Source of the DNA: Torymus aiolomorphi
Lineage: Eukaryota; Arthropoda; Insecta; Hymenoptera; Torymidae
Assembly (NCBI GenBank): GCA_036365515.1
Contig: CM070877.1
Coordinates: 6,271,001 to 6,335,000, forward strand
Direction: 5' to 3'
Length of the DNA stretch: 64,000 nt
Below the pieces are notes generated by a model. The model ran no database searches, had not been told where the DNA came from, and saw only the letters and a list, made by a program, of their open reading frames with translations. Below are positions 47,079-57,705 of this stretch, in pieces. Both the position numbers and the translations under genes were made by a program. Numbering within the stretch: position 1 is the first letter of the stretch; each line of letters begins with the position of its first letter.

Positions 47079-49480
47079 TTAAATAAGAAGCCATCACTTT
47101 GGTCACGGCTAATCACTCGCTAAATGAGTGACATATATGTTAATTTAATGTACATGTGTTGTCCCATTTACAAGATTTTATTTGTATGTATGAGTATATA
47201 TTTATTAAGGTGAGTGTGTGTGCCATATTTATATATTTGAGTTCTCTTTACTCAATTTATTTATTTGTTCATTAATTTTATTTATAAGAGCGTTACGAGT
47301 CGAAGACCCAATGCAAAATGTGAGATACATAATTGAATTGCGAACAATAGATTAGCGGAGTTTTTTGAAATGTTATATTGGATGTACGGTTATTTCAGCT
47401 CAATATTATTAAAGTTTGTAAATGTACCTTTATTTACAATAACTAACTGTTCTATTCATAAAATTAATTTTTTAAACTACATTTTATTTTGAATGTACGT
47501 GTTTGTTGAAGGTATATTTCAATTTTTATTAATTTTTACTTTTTTATCACAATTTAATTTGAAAAGATAAAACAAAATTAATATATATGTATGAAATCAT
47601 TTTTACTTTATTTCTGCGCCTGGAATTTAAGTATGAAACAAAAATATGAAATTAAATGACTGAAAATTCGGTCGAGTGACAGATTATATTTTATCACACA
47701 GGACATCAATTACTGTGGAATATTATTTTTCCTTACAAACACTTGACGACAAACATTATTCCAGCATAAATACGTTCTACTTTTAAAATAATGTTTACGA
47801 CAATATTCATTTATTAGTATTTTTGAAATTCTAAGCTTAAAGCGAAATTCAAATTTGCTTGCCAAGTTATTTTCCCTTTAAAAATTTGATCAAAACATAT
47901 ATTACATTTTTCGAATACGCTTTTGTCGTATTACAAAGAAGAAAGTAATAATAAAGTAGATTATTGTTAGTCAGTATAAAACGTAATAAGAAATAAATAA
48001 AAATAATGGAAGAAATAGATTTTCGTTAATACATCTCAAAATTCACATGTCCCCGCCGAAATCCACTATTAATCAATGACCTCAAACAGCTGCGAACCTT
48101 CATTTCACAACGGAGCTCCGATTCCTCACAGCCGGCCCACAAGACCTACAATATCGCACCTCAATTTCTCTTGAAGAGAAAAAGTCACGGCTGGGTGCAG
48201 CGCACACATCGATTCGCAAAAATAATAACTCTCTCTGTCTCGCGCGCTTGTATTTCTCACTTTTTCTGTATAAAAATTCGAAAAGTTGTACAATTCTTAC
48301 TCTCTGCGCTGGCACGCTTTTCTCCCTTTCCTCCTCATTCAGAGTTATATGCACGCGAGGACGCTCGCGGGGTAAAACTTAGTCTCTCTCTCTCTCTTCG
48401 TACGCGGTGCAGGCAAGTTTCCTCGTTACCGTTATTCGTCATTTTGCGCCACGTTTCCCCCCGCCTGCGGAGGAGACTCGACGATTTACAGCCCCGCGGC
48501 GAAAAACTTTCGATAATAATCTAATTTTTCAAGCTGTGCGCACTTTAGCTACTTTTCCGAAATGGGAAATGACTTTTATGGTAGCAAAGTGGATTTTACT
48601 CTTGATGTGCGAGCGTAGTTGCTAGCTAAAAGCGCGCGGATGGATCGAACGTGATAAATAATAAATAAGTTCAGGTTTCGAGAGCGGGGCTATCTTAGTT
48701 TGCCCAACTTTTTTTCAGAGTATGTTCAAAGGCACTTTATTGAATCTTTGAAATATTAATTGCCGTATAATTTGTCATTCTGATTACATTCACGAGAAGA
48801 AAGAACTTGTTAATGGATAGCGTTCGCTTAAGTGCATGCTGTTGCAAATTAAATGAATCTCTCCGCATTTTATTCCTCTCCACAGTATTAAAAGTTCAAC
48901 ATCCAATGATATTAGCTTTAACGAATCGTGTAATAAATCATGAAAACGAAAATAAATTGAGAGTTTTATTGAAAATTCCCACATTTATTCTCGTTTTAAA
49001 GTAAAAATACTGTGAAAATTGAAAGAATCCAGCAATTTATTTAATGTAAATTGACGTTTTATTAATCGATACACTAATTTCCATTAATTTTCCTTTTTAA
49101 GAACACAAATATTCGATATGATTAAGTAGAGAATGACATAAATGAGTTTGGAGATGCACCGAATTTTAATAGCGTTATTCTGATTATCAAAACTGATTGA
49201 CTTCCATCGATCTCAATTATGATAACATTTGACGCGTAAAACATATCTTATACGTGCGTTTTATTGAACGAAATCCAATTTTCAAGTAATAGATGACTAG
49301 TGTATTAATGCACTTTCCAAGGCATAATTGAAACATCATTCACGTAACGAAGTTCTGAAAATCATTGTAGATAGAGCAGCAGAGATAATTTGAATTATAG
49401 TAATTATCTGCTGTTTTAATCATCTGCTGCTTTATGTATAAACACCAAAAATATTCAAAATAAAGCATAAATCAATATTT

Positions 49481-49482
<2 letters not shown>

Positions 49483-49557
<75 letters not shown>

Positions 49558-49574
49558 GCACGCACGCATGCACG

Positions 49575-49621
<47 letters not shown>
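49483..49621. repeat. long (CA)n microsatellite with (GCAC)n core
   Basis: About 139 bp of CA repeats on the plus strand, interrupted between about 49552 and 49580 by CGCA units and one CATG. This is the longest simple repeat in the window and should be highly variable. Confidence 0.92.
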
Positions 49622-49625
<4 letters not shown>

Positions 49626-50043
49626 TCCTGATAATAAGGAATAAAACTACTACATTATGATATTCTAACTATAACTCAAGTACGGTAAACTCAATACTTT
49701 TATCACCCATTACGCCTAGGACACTTATAAACTATTCGATATAATGCGCGCTGATAAGACGAAAACGACTGGTGAAATATTCGACGAGTTAATTACGGAT
49801 GTGTACTTCGCGCGCACATAGCCGCAGGAAGTAGATTCGTTGGGAAACACGGAAAACTACGCTGACAATGCCGCGGGTAAGGGATAGAGACATGAGAGAA
49901 AGAGTGACGCGCGTGTTAGTGAAGGAAAAAGTTTTTTGTTAAAAAGTTTCGTTCTCCATATTTTCTTGTTAGTTTTACCAGCTAGCTCTATGGAGTTTGA
50001 CTTATTATAAAATTTTCTTATATTTTAGAAATAAAAGTTGCTT

Positions 50044-50067
50044 CTGTTGTTGTTGTTGTTGTTGTTA
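50044..50067. repeat. (GTT)n microsatellite
   Basis: Eight TGT/GTT trinucleotide units on the plus strand. Confidence 0.8.
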
Positions 50068-50413
50068 GGAAAGTTTATTGTTTCATGGAAACATTTGATT
50101 TTTCAAAAGTTTGATGGTTACCAAGAGTAATTCTATTACAAAAAGGATTTCGCATGCAAAAGGTAGAATAAAATTGAAATTTTCGGTTATTTATGAAAAA
50201 ATGTTATATTGAAATCTGGAATTCAAAAGAAAAAATATTTTTTTTATTCACAATTACGAAAAAAAACGAAATTATTAAAATACTTTTTTTCATCACTCTG
50301 ATTAAAGCTGCAAATATGAAACTATTCCTTTGAAATTTTGAAAAGCGGGATACTTCTAATTGCGAAGAATTTTCATAAAACCAAAACACTCGATATAATA
50401 TTTTTGAAACTCC

Positions 50414-50616
50414 GTGCGAGAAGTTCGATTTCTCGCACGCTGCGTTAAACGATGCGTGCAAAAATCTCACTTCTCGCACGTCGTGTCAAAAAATACGGTT
50501 CGACACTTGTGTGAGAAGTTGATTTTCTCCTCGTGTGACCTTTTCACCCTCGCTTCGCTCGGGTGCAAACAGTCACACGAGGGGAAAATCAAATCCTCGC
50601 ACTAGTATCGAAATGT
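50414..50616. mobile_element. nested-hairpin repeat, probable small MITE
   Basis: A stem forms between 50498-50541 and 50573-50616, with arms containing TTGATTTTCTCCTCGTGTGA and TCACACGAGGGGAAAATCAA. Its loop carries a second stem, CACCCTCGCTTCGCTCGGGTG. To the left, three further CTCGCAC/GTGCGAG motifs occur in alternating orientation. Such layered inverted structure with no coding is typical of small hairpin elements; the exact ends are unclear. Confidence 0.6.
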
Positions 50617-51475
50617 ACTATTTTCTATTGACATTACCGAAGAGATTCACAAGCAAAATTTTATAGTTAACTTTGGCCATTCGCCAGTAAGTAGCTCTTT
50701 CGAAAATTTATATTTCCAATTGCAATAATAGCTAACATCATTGCGTTACAAACGTAACGATCATTTACTTTGCATTTTACTACTTACCAAAATCGTAATT
50801 TAAACGTCTGTACAAAATGCCAACATTTTCAATTCAATCTACAGCATTTCACGTGCGCTCGCGACATTTTCCGGCGCGCGCGCTTTAAAACACTTTCAGC
50901 CGAGAAAAACTTTCTCCAACTTTGAACACGTCGAGCAGACACTTAAGACGGAACGTTTCATATACCTCCACCAACGAAACTCACGTCCGACACATGGATG
51001 TATATATATATCAATGTAGGGTCACCGGTGTCCGGCCGAACGGCTTTAATTAAATATTACCCGCCTTATCTTGGGTGTTTCATCGTCTTCCCGCAGAAAC
51101 GTGGTAAAGTTTTTCTGACGCAATTCTTCTTATTACGGGGACGTCGTGCGCCGCGACGGTCAGGCAATTATTGGCGTAAAAATTATTGGCGTAGAAAAGA
51201 CATACCCAGCGCTAGATCTTACGAGGTGATTCGTTTTTTTATATATATTTCTCTTCCGGTCGGCTGGATCTCCTTCTACTTTTTCCGCTTTTCTTTGTCG
51301 ATTTGTTCCGTGCTAGGCTTAACGCGCCTTAGCTTCTTTTCCAACAATGTTTATGTGTTTTTCGCGTTGTTCCATTGCCTGCGGTGTGATGAAGAAGGTG
51401 TGGCGGCAAATCCACGGGATGGTGGAAATAATAATTATTTTTTTTACAACCTAGCTTCACTCTCCGACGAACCGA

Positions 51476-51626
51476 GGGGTATTTTCAGACTTTTCTTTTT
51501 AATTAGAAGAGTTTTTGCATCCTTTTCGCGATTTCTTCTCCGAGTTTCAAAGTCCGAGGAGAAGTTAGAGATCTCGCAGCTGATAAAGAAAATGCTTTAA
51601 AGGGAACGTAACTTTAGGTAGCGGTT
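51476..51626 (+). pseudogene. exon-like fragment, plus-strand copy of an inverted pair
   Basis: About 150 bp here is repeated inverted at 55268-55420. Read on the plus strand it ends VSKSEEKLEISQLIKKML and a stop; the other copy ends VLKFEEKLEASQLIKKML and a stop. After the stop both share AGGGAACGTAACTTTAGGT as an apparent 3' UTR. The shared frame and GC-rich codons suggest two copies of the last exon of some gene. An open frame of 200 codons (50998-51600) runs into this copy, but its upstream part has no match in the other copy and looks accidental. I do not recognise the parent family. Confidence 0.45.
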
Positions 51627-51780
51627 TAAATTACTATGAGCCTAATGCAGTTGATACATTCATCGAATTCCTAATTGTTAATGTAATGCAAAATCAGCCT
51701 AATTAACCCTTGGTAAAAATATTAACCAGAAATTACGTAGTTTTCAGTTTATTTCATAGTTAAGAGCAAAATAGTATATG

Positions 51781-52073
51781 TAGAAGTTTGCGTCTATGTG
51801 TCAGAACGTGTGAAATTCGTGGACTAGGTATACTAGGAGGCCGATGATGAAGCCTAGGAAGTGCGCTCTATAAGTTATTGTGCCTAGGTGTCGAAATGCA
51901 TCGAATGAGTGGTCTAAGGTGTTCGAAGTGGCCAATGATGGAGTCTAGGTGGTGCGCTTCGTAGTTTTTTGCGTTTAGATCTCAGGGCGCCTGTAATACG
52001 TGGCCCAGGTGTTCGGGGTAGCCGATGACGATGTCTGGGTGTGCGCTCCGTAGTTTTTTGTCTCTAAATGTTA
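51781..52073. repeat. degenerate minisatellite, ~80-91-bp unit
   Basis: Between three and four imperfect units follow one another, each with GTGCGCTC-, TAGTTTTTTG- and GGTGTTCG-GTGGCC-ATGATG-like blocks. Unit starts are near 51781, 51861, 51952 and 52041. The array ends exactly where the truncated foldback element begins. Confidence 0.7.
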
Positions 52074-52772
52074 GTGCTAAATGTAGAAGTTACATAAAAT
52101 TTAAAAAACACCATAGTTGTAATGTGATTTATTTATTTAAAATGATAGATATAGTCAATGTATTATAAATAAAGTGTATTTAACATGACATTTTTCACAA
52201 AATGGCGATATTCTAGAAATTAGATATCGTCACTACAAACAATTATTCATAAATCACCGGAAGCTTTTTTGTTTCTCAACCGATTTTAGTTTTCAAGGTC
52301 TCATTTTGCTCCTTAAGCATGGGGACTTGTCGAAGGAAAAATTAAAAATTATTCAAAACTCAGAAAGTTATAGATAATTGTTCATAAATTCATGCACGTC
52401 GTTAAAAAAATATATTTTTTTAATTGGCTATAACTTTCTGAGTTTTTAATAATTTTTAATTTTTCCTTCGGCAAGTCCCCATGAAATTGTTTAAGGAGTA
52501 AAATGAGACCTTGAAAAATAAAATCAGTTGAGAAAAAAAAAAGATTCCGGTGATTTATTAATAATTGTTTGTAGTGATAATATCTAGTTTTTAGAATATC
52601 ACCATTTTATGAAAAAAGTTATCTTAGTCATGATAAATACACTTTATTTATAATACATTGACTAGCTCTATCATTTTAAATAAATAAATCACATTCCAAC
52701 TATGGTTTTTTTAATTTTAAGTAACTTCTAGATTTAGCACTGCTTTGACTAGAGAATACGAGGAGAACCACC
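52071..52772. mobile_element. diverged, left-truncated relative of the 46.36-kb TTAA foldback element
   Basis: The right end reads GGAGAACCACC followed by TTAA at 52773-52776, as in the 46357-47078 element. Both share AGTGCTAAATG, the CAAGGTCTCATTTTG block and the central CTCAGAAAGTTATAG/CTATAACTTTCTGAG stem. The outer 35 bp of the left arm, including its TTAA, are replaced by minisatellite sequence. Many substitutions relative to the other copy show it is older. Confidence 0.8.
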
Positions 52773-52817
52773 TTAAGTAAAAATTAACGATATTTTAGCT
52801 AGTTTATAGTTAACAGA

Positions 52818-52892
52818 GTAGCTTATTTATAGCTTATTTAGTAGCTTTATAGCTTTATAGCTTATTTATAGCTTTATTAGTAGCTTGTTTAT
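52818..52892. repeat. TAGCTTTATT-type short tandem repeat
   Basis: About eight irregular units built from TAGCTTATT, TAGCTTTA and TAGTAGCTT. Confidence 0.75.
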
Positions 52893-52975
52893 AGTTGCTT
52901 AGACAGAAATTCTGGTTAATTTTCTACCAGGGCTGTACTTATGAATAAACAAATTCTTTTTGAATTATAGAATGA

Positions 52976-53440
52976 TTAGAACAAGCTTCAACTGTTAAGT
53001 CTTGGAAAGTTGAAGATAATACTCAATATATTGGATTGCTTAATTATGACGATTCGTTACCTTTTCTTGGTATAGGTTCTCAATTGAATAACTCGAGATT
53101 TTATAAAATGTGTTTTGTTTATTTAATCGATCAAGTTAAACTACTGAAAGAAATCGTTTAGGCTCGTGCTGGCCTTTACGAGATAATTTGAGATACAATT
53201 TTCTAGCAAAATACGCATCTAAGTAGTGCGATTTTAAATATAGATAAATTGGTCGGTTCTATTGAGCTGGACTCGTATTGGTCATTACAAATTAACTATT
53301 CCTTTTGTCGACCGAAGTGGTACGGAGTTCGCGGTCTGGCTGCGAGATACTGCCCCACGCGGACGATTACCTCTTATTCTATAACACTATTAAATTATGT
53401 TAAAGATGATTTTGACGATGAGTCGAGATCATCTTCTTAA
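52976..53440 (+). pseudogene. decayed open frame of unknown family (~155 codons, 3 internal stops)
   Basis: One plus-strand frame stays coding-like from LEQASTVKSWKVEDNTQYIG through LLNYDDSLPFLGIGSQLNN and FYKMCFVYLIDQVKLLKEIV. After stops at 53159 and two further sites it continues IDKLVGSIELDSYWSLQINY, SFCRPKWYGVRGLAARYCPT and LNYVKDDFDDES. Three stops in 154 codons is few for DNA this rich in A and T, and composition is protein-like (Trp, Tyr and Asp clusters). It lies among mobile sequence, so a transposon or viral origin is possible. I do not recognise the family. Confidence 0.4.
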
Positions 53441-54039
53441 ATAAATTAAATAAACATTTAAACGTAAGCCGTTCGATTTCAAATTGAGTGTAGACAAAAT
53501 TTCGACGTGCGTATGCTTTCGTAATTTCGGTGGCTCGCTTCGTCGTGATGTCGCGTGGTCGAAATTCTGTGTCGTAGAAATTCGCAATCATGAGATATAA
53601 ATATCGAATTTAATGTTAAGAATATGTCACGGATGTAACACAACAATTTACAACAATTTTTAAGAAAGATGTTGACAGAAGTCGTAAAAATTTCAAAGCC
53701 TTTCTTACTAAAAAACTAGCCGAATGAAAGAACATTTCTTTTTCACCTTTGGAACGATTTCGGATATGACGTATGTGACGTTTACGGTACATTCCGAAAG
53801 CGCATTTCAGCTGGAATTTTCAGATGGATCACGGCTGGTAAATCTTAGTTATCTAACGTGGCATGACACGTGACATTTACGGCATTCTCCAAAAAAAGGA
53901 TTTTTTAATCTCTTGAAATTTTAATCTTACCAAACAGCTAAACAATTTTAAATAAAGACACTTAGCCTATAAAATTTGTACCATTCTAGAAAGTATATGA
54001 TGAGACGTAAAATTCAATAAAAAGTTAACCAAATTGATA

Positions 54040-54059
54040 GACCCGCAGAAATGCGGGTC
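54040..54059. repeat. GAAA-loop hairpin
   Basis: GACCCGCA and TGCGGGTC pair exactly around a GAAA tetraloop in otherwise AT-rich DNA. It is short and of unknown role. Confidence 0.5.
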
Positions 54060-54371
54060 CTAGATTTTACTTGAAATTTGGAGAACATTTCTTAATTTAA
54101 ACTTTTTTTATTTACCCTGCTAGAAATTCATCTATATGAAATGGCTAAAAAGTTAGAAAATAGCTAATAAAACTGGCTAATTAATCGCTGTGGTGAAACG
54201 ATTTTTCGACCATTATTTGCCTATTTCTTAGAATAACGTAACAACATAATATTCGTATTTGATTTACTTACTAATTTTATTGTAAATGAAAGAGCATTAA
54301 ACTGCATTGGATGGCTTACCAAAATATAAATAAATAACATTAACTAATAAATCATTTGTTGTACTTATTCT

Positions 54372-54647
54372 ATGAATAATTCAGCAAAACTTGTATTTCT
54401 CTATCTAATTATGTCTCTCTCACTCCTTGTCATAACAGCAAGCCTTCTACTAGTCATTTCCAGACTAAAAAAGCTGATAAGTTTTAATACCTTTAAAATA
54501 GTCAAAAACAAGCTTGTGCTTGTATTCGAAAAATTCATTCTATTTTTCAATCTATTAAATGGCCAAATAACAGGAGAAAAAGCGTTTCATCAGGAGCTAG
54601 AAACTGGACAAGAGAAATTCCTATTTTATAGCGAGTTTCTAATATAA
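54372..54647 (+). other. unassigned open frame, 91 codons, possible membrane segment
   Basis: The frame starts MNNSAKLVFLYLIMSLSLLV with a hydrophobic stretch of about 25 residues, then a Lys/Phe-rich part and a polar end. It could be a small membrane protein or a remnant of a larger one. It also fits a chance frame in AT-rich DNA. No family is recognised and no splice context is visible. Confidence 0.15.
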
Positions 54648-55267
54648 ATGGTCAGTTATTAGTTATAAAATGTTTTGGATTTTCACCAGGGTATTTTCAC
54701 TGTTAATTAGCGAGTGCTATTGACTTCCATCTCATACAATTATTATCCCCTGGAAAAATGAAATATATCTGAGACAAAATACAAGAGACACTAAGTAGGT
54801 ATCTACATTCTGATGGTAAAATGGATTTATCGATTATTATCGAACTGAAGATTATTATATTGAAATTAAAGGCTACCATATCGACTGCAAAAATACGCTA
54901 TCATTGGCGGAAAGATTTTATGCATATAAAATATAATACAGCTACGCTAAGTTCGTTGAGCCATCTGCGCACGCGGCGCGCTTTAATGGCTAATTAATGT
55001 AACTTCAAGCTTCTATTTTAAGCAAATGTTCATTTTATCTGATCCATCACAGTATCTTCAATTTTTTACTAAGGCTTGAGGTTTTGTCACGATTATCGGT
55101 AAAATTTATCAATATTAGTGTTAGCAGGGTCTCTCTTGTCCATAGGGGAAAAGAGCCGCGTACGTATCTCGGTTGGTTGCATGAACCCGCCGGAAGTACG
55201 ATCTTTACAGATCCGACGAAGCAGAACATTGCGAGTGGAGATCGATTATTGCATGGATAGTAATTTT

Positions 55268-55420
55268 AACCGCTTAACCTAAAGTTACGTTCCCTTCAAA
55301 GCATTTTCTTTATCAGCTGCGAGGCCTCCAGCTTCTCCTCGAACTTTAAAACTCGGAGAAGAAATCACGAAAAGGATTCAAAAACTCTTCTAATTAAAAG
55401 GAAAAGTCTCAAAATACCTC
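55268..55420 (-). pseudogene. exon-like fragment, minus-strand copy of an inverted pair
   Basis: This is the inverse of 51476-51626. The minus strand reads LKFEEKLEASQLIKKML then TGA, with the same post-stop AGGGAACGTAACTTTAGGT. Upstream in the same frame one TGA interrupts it (SFS-stop-FLLRV). Between the copies there is third-position change (TTA to CTG, both Leu) but also amino acid change, so neither copy is obviously under strong constraint. The parent gene is unknown. Confidence 0.45.
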
Positions 55421-56128
55421 TTCAACTCGCGAATTTTTCGCATTTTGTATGTCTTTCACAACCTTAATTTGAATTCATTTTATTTAGTGCTACTCAACTC
55501 GTGCTAGGGTTTTAAGAAAAGCAGAGAGATTCCTCGAACGTAGCGCATTTGTTTTGCCGTAAACAACTCTCGGAATTGCTGGCACAGGTACATTTTCAAA
55601 TTAATATTAATTAATTTTTTTTTTTAATCTCGAGGGAGGAGACAAAGTAAACAGATTCGCGCATGCGAAATAGCGAAATATATGCATGCCGACGGAGAGT
55701 AGCAAGAAAACGCTACAGTCGAGTCTGGGCAACAAGAGGACCGGCGACCTATAAAGAGAAGAGAGCAGGTCGTGTTCGGGAGTATTATTACACGTATCCC
55801 CGTACGGATCGGGTAGCCTATTCGATACTGTTGAGTTGTATCAACTGTTGACAGTGAAGACAGAGTAGACCCAATAGTACCCACGGCCTCGGAAGTAATG
55901 GCTATTCTCTTTCAACTGCGACAGTCTTTTACCATGAGAGTATACTACTATAACTATACTACTACTGTTTTGGACTTACGATATGGACACTTGCAGTTCC
56001 ATTTTAAAGAAATATTAAAAAAAAGAATGACTCTATTGTATCTAAATCTGTTCGGGAATAAGTAAGAAAACACAACAGAACAATGTTTCACACACGCATA
56101 CACACACCTACATGACACCTATAATAGT

Positions 56129-56299
56129 ATATTGTGTGCCAAGGGCGTAAAGTGGGTCTTTTTAAACCGAGTGTGGGATTGCAGTACGAGTCGAAGGTGA
56201 GCTAGCACGAGCTGAAGGCGAGTGCGATTGCGAACCGAACACGAGTACTGCAATACGACGAGGTCAAAAAACCCACTTAGCCCTTGGTGCACACCATAT
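56129..56299. mobile_element. ~170-bp inverted-repeat element with GGGCGTAAAGTGGG terminus
   Basis: The left end TGTGTGCCAAGGGCGTAAAGTGGGTCTTTTT pattern (56133 onward) returns inverted as AAAAAACCCACTTAGCCC followed by TTGGTGCACACC. The centre is a set of CGAGTGC/GCACGAGCTGAAGGCGAG repeats. It is non-coding. The GGGCGTAAAGTG core also occurs in the palindrome arms beyond 61.8 kb. Confidence 0.7.
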
Positions 56300-56314
56300 T
56301 TTTTGTAATGCAAG

Positions 56315-56394
56315 TTTCAGTTTTTACCGTCCGCTACGGCGAGCAGCGAGCGCTTTTCAGTTTTTACCGCCCCCTGGTCGGCAAGCGGCCGCTT
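56315..56394. repeat. two 40-bp direct repeats
   Basis: TTTCAGTTTTTACCG begins at 56315 and again at 56355, each followed by a CGGC-rich diverged half. This looks like a short duplication next to the hairpin element. Confidence 0.6.
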
Positions 56395-56578
56395 TCGGCT
56401 CTATCAATAGGTTCGAAAAATGCGAAAATCGTGCTTGCGGTACAAAAACTCTTTTTCAGTTTCAGTATACACTCGTCGACACGCATCACACCTTACATAC
56501 CACTTTACATATACGCACACAGTTTATTGATATGAATATTGTTAATTTTTTGAAAGGGATAATATAAAGACTTTCTAC

Positions 56579-56799
56579 GTGTTTGAAATTCCGAACGTTC
56601 ATAATGAACGAAATATTAACTTAAAGTTTCTAATTCTGGTTAGAATTCCCCGGAGTGTGGTTTACTGGTGACTGTAAGAGTGAGAAGTGAAGAAATACAG
56701 TTATTATCCGATTTTAAATGTATTAAGTAGCCAAATTCGGCTAAATTTGAAAATGGCAAAAATCTTTCGTTCACTATGAACGTTCGAAATTTCAAACAC
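56579..56799. mobile_element. 221-bp MITE with ~34-bp inverted termini
   Basis: The left end GTGTTTGAAATTCCGAACGT is followed by TCATAATGAACGAAA. The right end is its inverse with two to three changes (TTTCGTTCACTATGAACG, TTCGAAATTTCAAACAC). The interior is non-coding. No clear target duplication is visible. Confidence 0.78.
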
Positions 56800-57447
56800 C
56801 TGACTTTCTTTTCTATATTTATAAATTTAAAAGTGCTGTCGTGTTATTTCGATCGCCTTGAATCCATCAATTTAGGTATCAAAATCATTCAACCCAAAAA
56901 AGTTTTTCATGCAACGTAAACAAAGGAAAATAAAACTAAAAATGCGTGTTTTTATTTGCTTTTTCAGGACTGAAAATGTAAACTCCTTTCAAAGTAAAAA
57001 TAGATGAAAATTGAGCAATGAAAATACATCAAGAAATTTCTAAAATCCCCAGCTCAACTTTGCACCTGTCTTTGTGCATTTTCATTACTCAAATCAATAT
57101 ACTTACATATATTATCATTATTGCTTGCATATTAAATTAAGAATGAAGGTTTGTTCACAAATATACACACGTATCTCAATATTTCCAGGCTATAAATGTT
57201 TTCCAACGTTTCAGGAAAATCCAGTACCAGCGTTCCTGGTGCCACCCTTGTTAATTTTTATTCCCTAAATCTTAAATTCAAGGTTTATACAGCTTTTCGA
57301 AATATGTTTCCTCAACATATTCACTGGCGCAAGCGAAATGCCTTTCGGTGTGACTTTGTTTCTTACGCCTGTGAGAAAACATCAGCGTTTCTGACACATT
57401 CGGAAGACTAACTCGGACCTCGGGGAGAAGAAGAAGACGATACGAAC

Positions 57448-57705
57448 CTGCGGGTAATCGCTGTATTTGCTCTGGTAATCAAAAACGTAGAAGTAGATCC
57501 GGGGCAGCGGCTCCTTGTCGGTGTCGTGGGCAGACAATGTGGAGCCATGGCCGCTGTTACGCTTCGTGTGGCGTAGCGTGAACAGGTCGCCCGTCTGCAC
57601 AAGCGGCGCTACGAATTGGGCGTCGCTCAGCGCCTGCACGCAGGCGTCGCGCGTGTTCACCGGGTGCTGCACCGTACGCTCCCAGTCCGTGTACTCGTTC
57701 ACGAT
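57448..57705 (-). CDS. neuroligin, coding exon 1 of 7 in window (cholinesterase-like domain)
   Basis: This exon encodes 86 residues starting IVNEYTDWE and ending SKYSDYPQ. It carries the neuroligin-typical stretches VQHPVNTRDACVQALSDAQF and YFYVFDYQ of the inactive cholinesterase-like ectodomain, which binds neurexin at synapses. On the minus strand it follows an acceptor ending ccag and stops at a gttcgt donor; 258 bp gives phase 0 on both sides. Between the two conserved blocks lies a longer, less conserved loop (HTKRNSGHGSTLSAHDTDKE). The next exon downstream is 25.5 kb away. Exons for the signal peptide and the first part of the domain, including the position of the lost catalytic serine, are not in this window. 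Family assignment is firm; which insect neuroligin paralogue it is cannot be decided here. Confidence 0.93.

Larger units (their letters stand above)
31969..57447 (-). other. neuroligin giant intron (25.5 kb)
   Basis: This is the largest intron in view, phase 0. CpG-dense patches lie at about 32160-32700, 33960-34360, 34890-35460, 35930-36600, 37190-37690, 39080-40000, 41640-43110, 48090-48690 and 50840-51600. AT-rich stretches such as 36610-37180, 37740-39050, 40050-41430, 43110-44100, 47090-48080 and 48690-49480 hold nothing I can define. From 44 to 57 kb the intron is packed with retrotransposon, SINE, foldback and satellite sequence listed separately. No nested functional gene was recognised. 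Confidence 0.85.

Noticed and set aside
50998..51600. A 200-codon open frame on the plus strand, one of the longest in the window
   Set aside because: It has no family features, lies in a GC-rich patch where stops are rare, and only its end matches the inverted exon-like copy. The upstream part is not supported.
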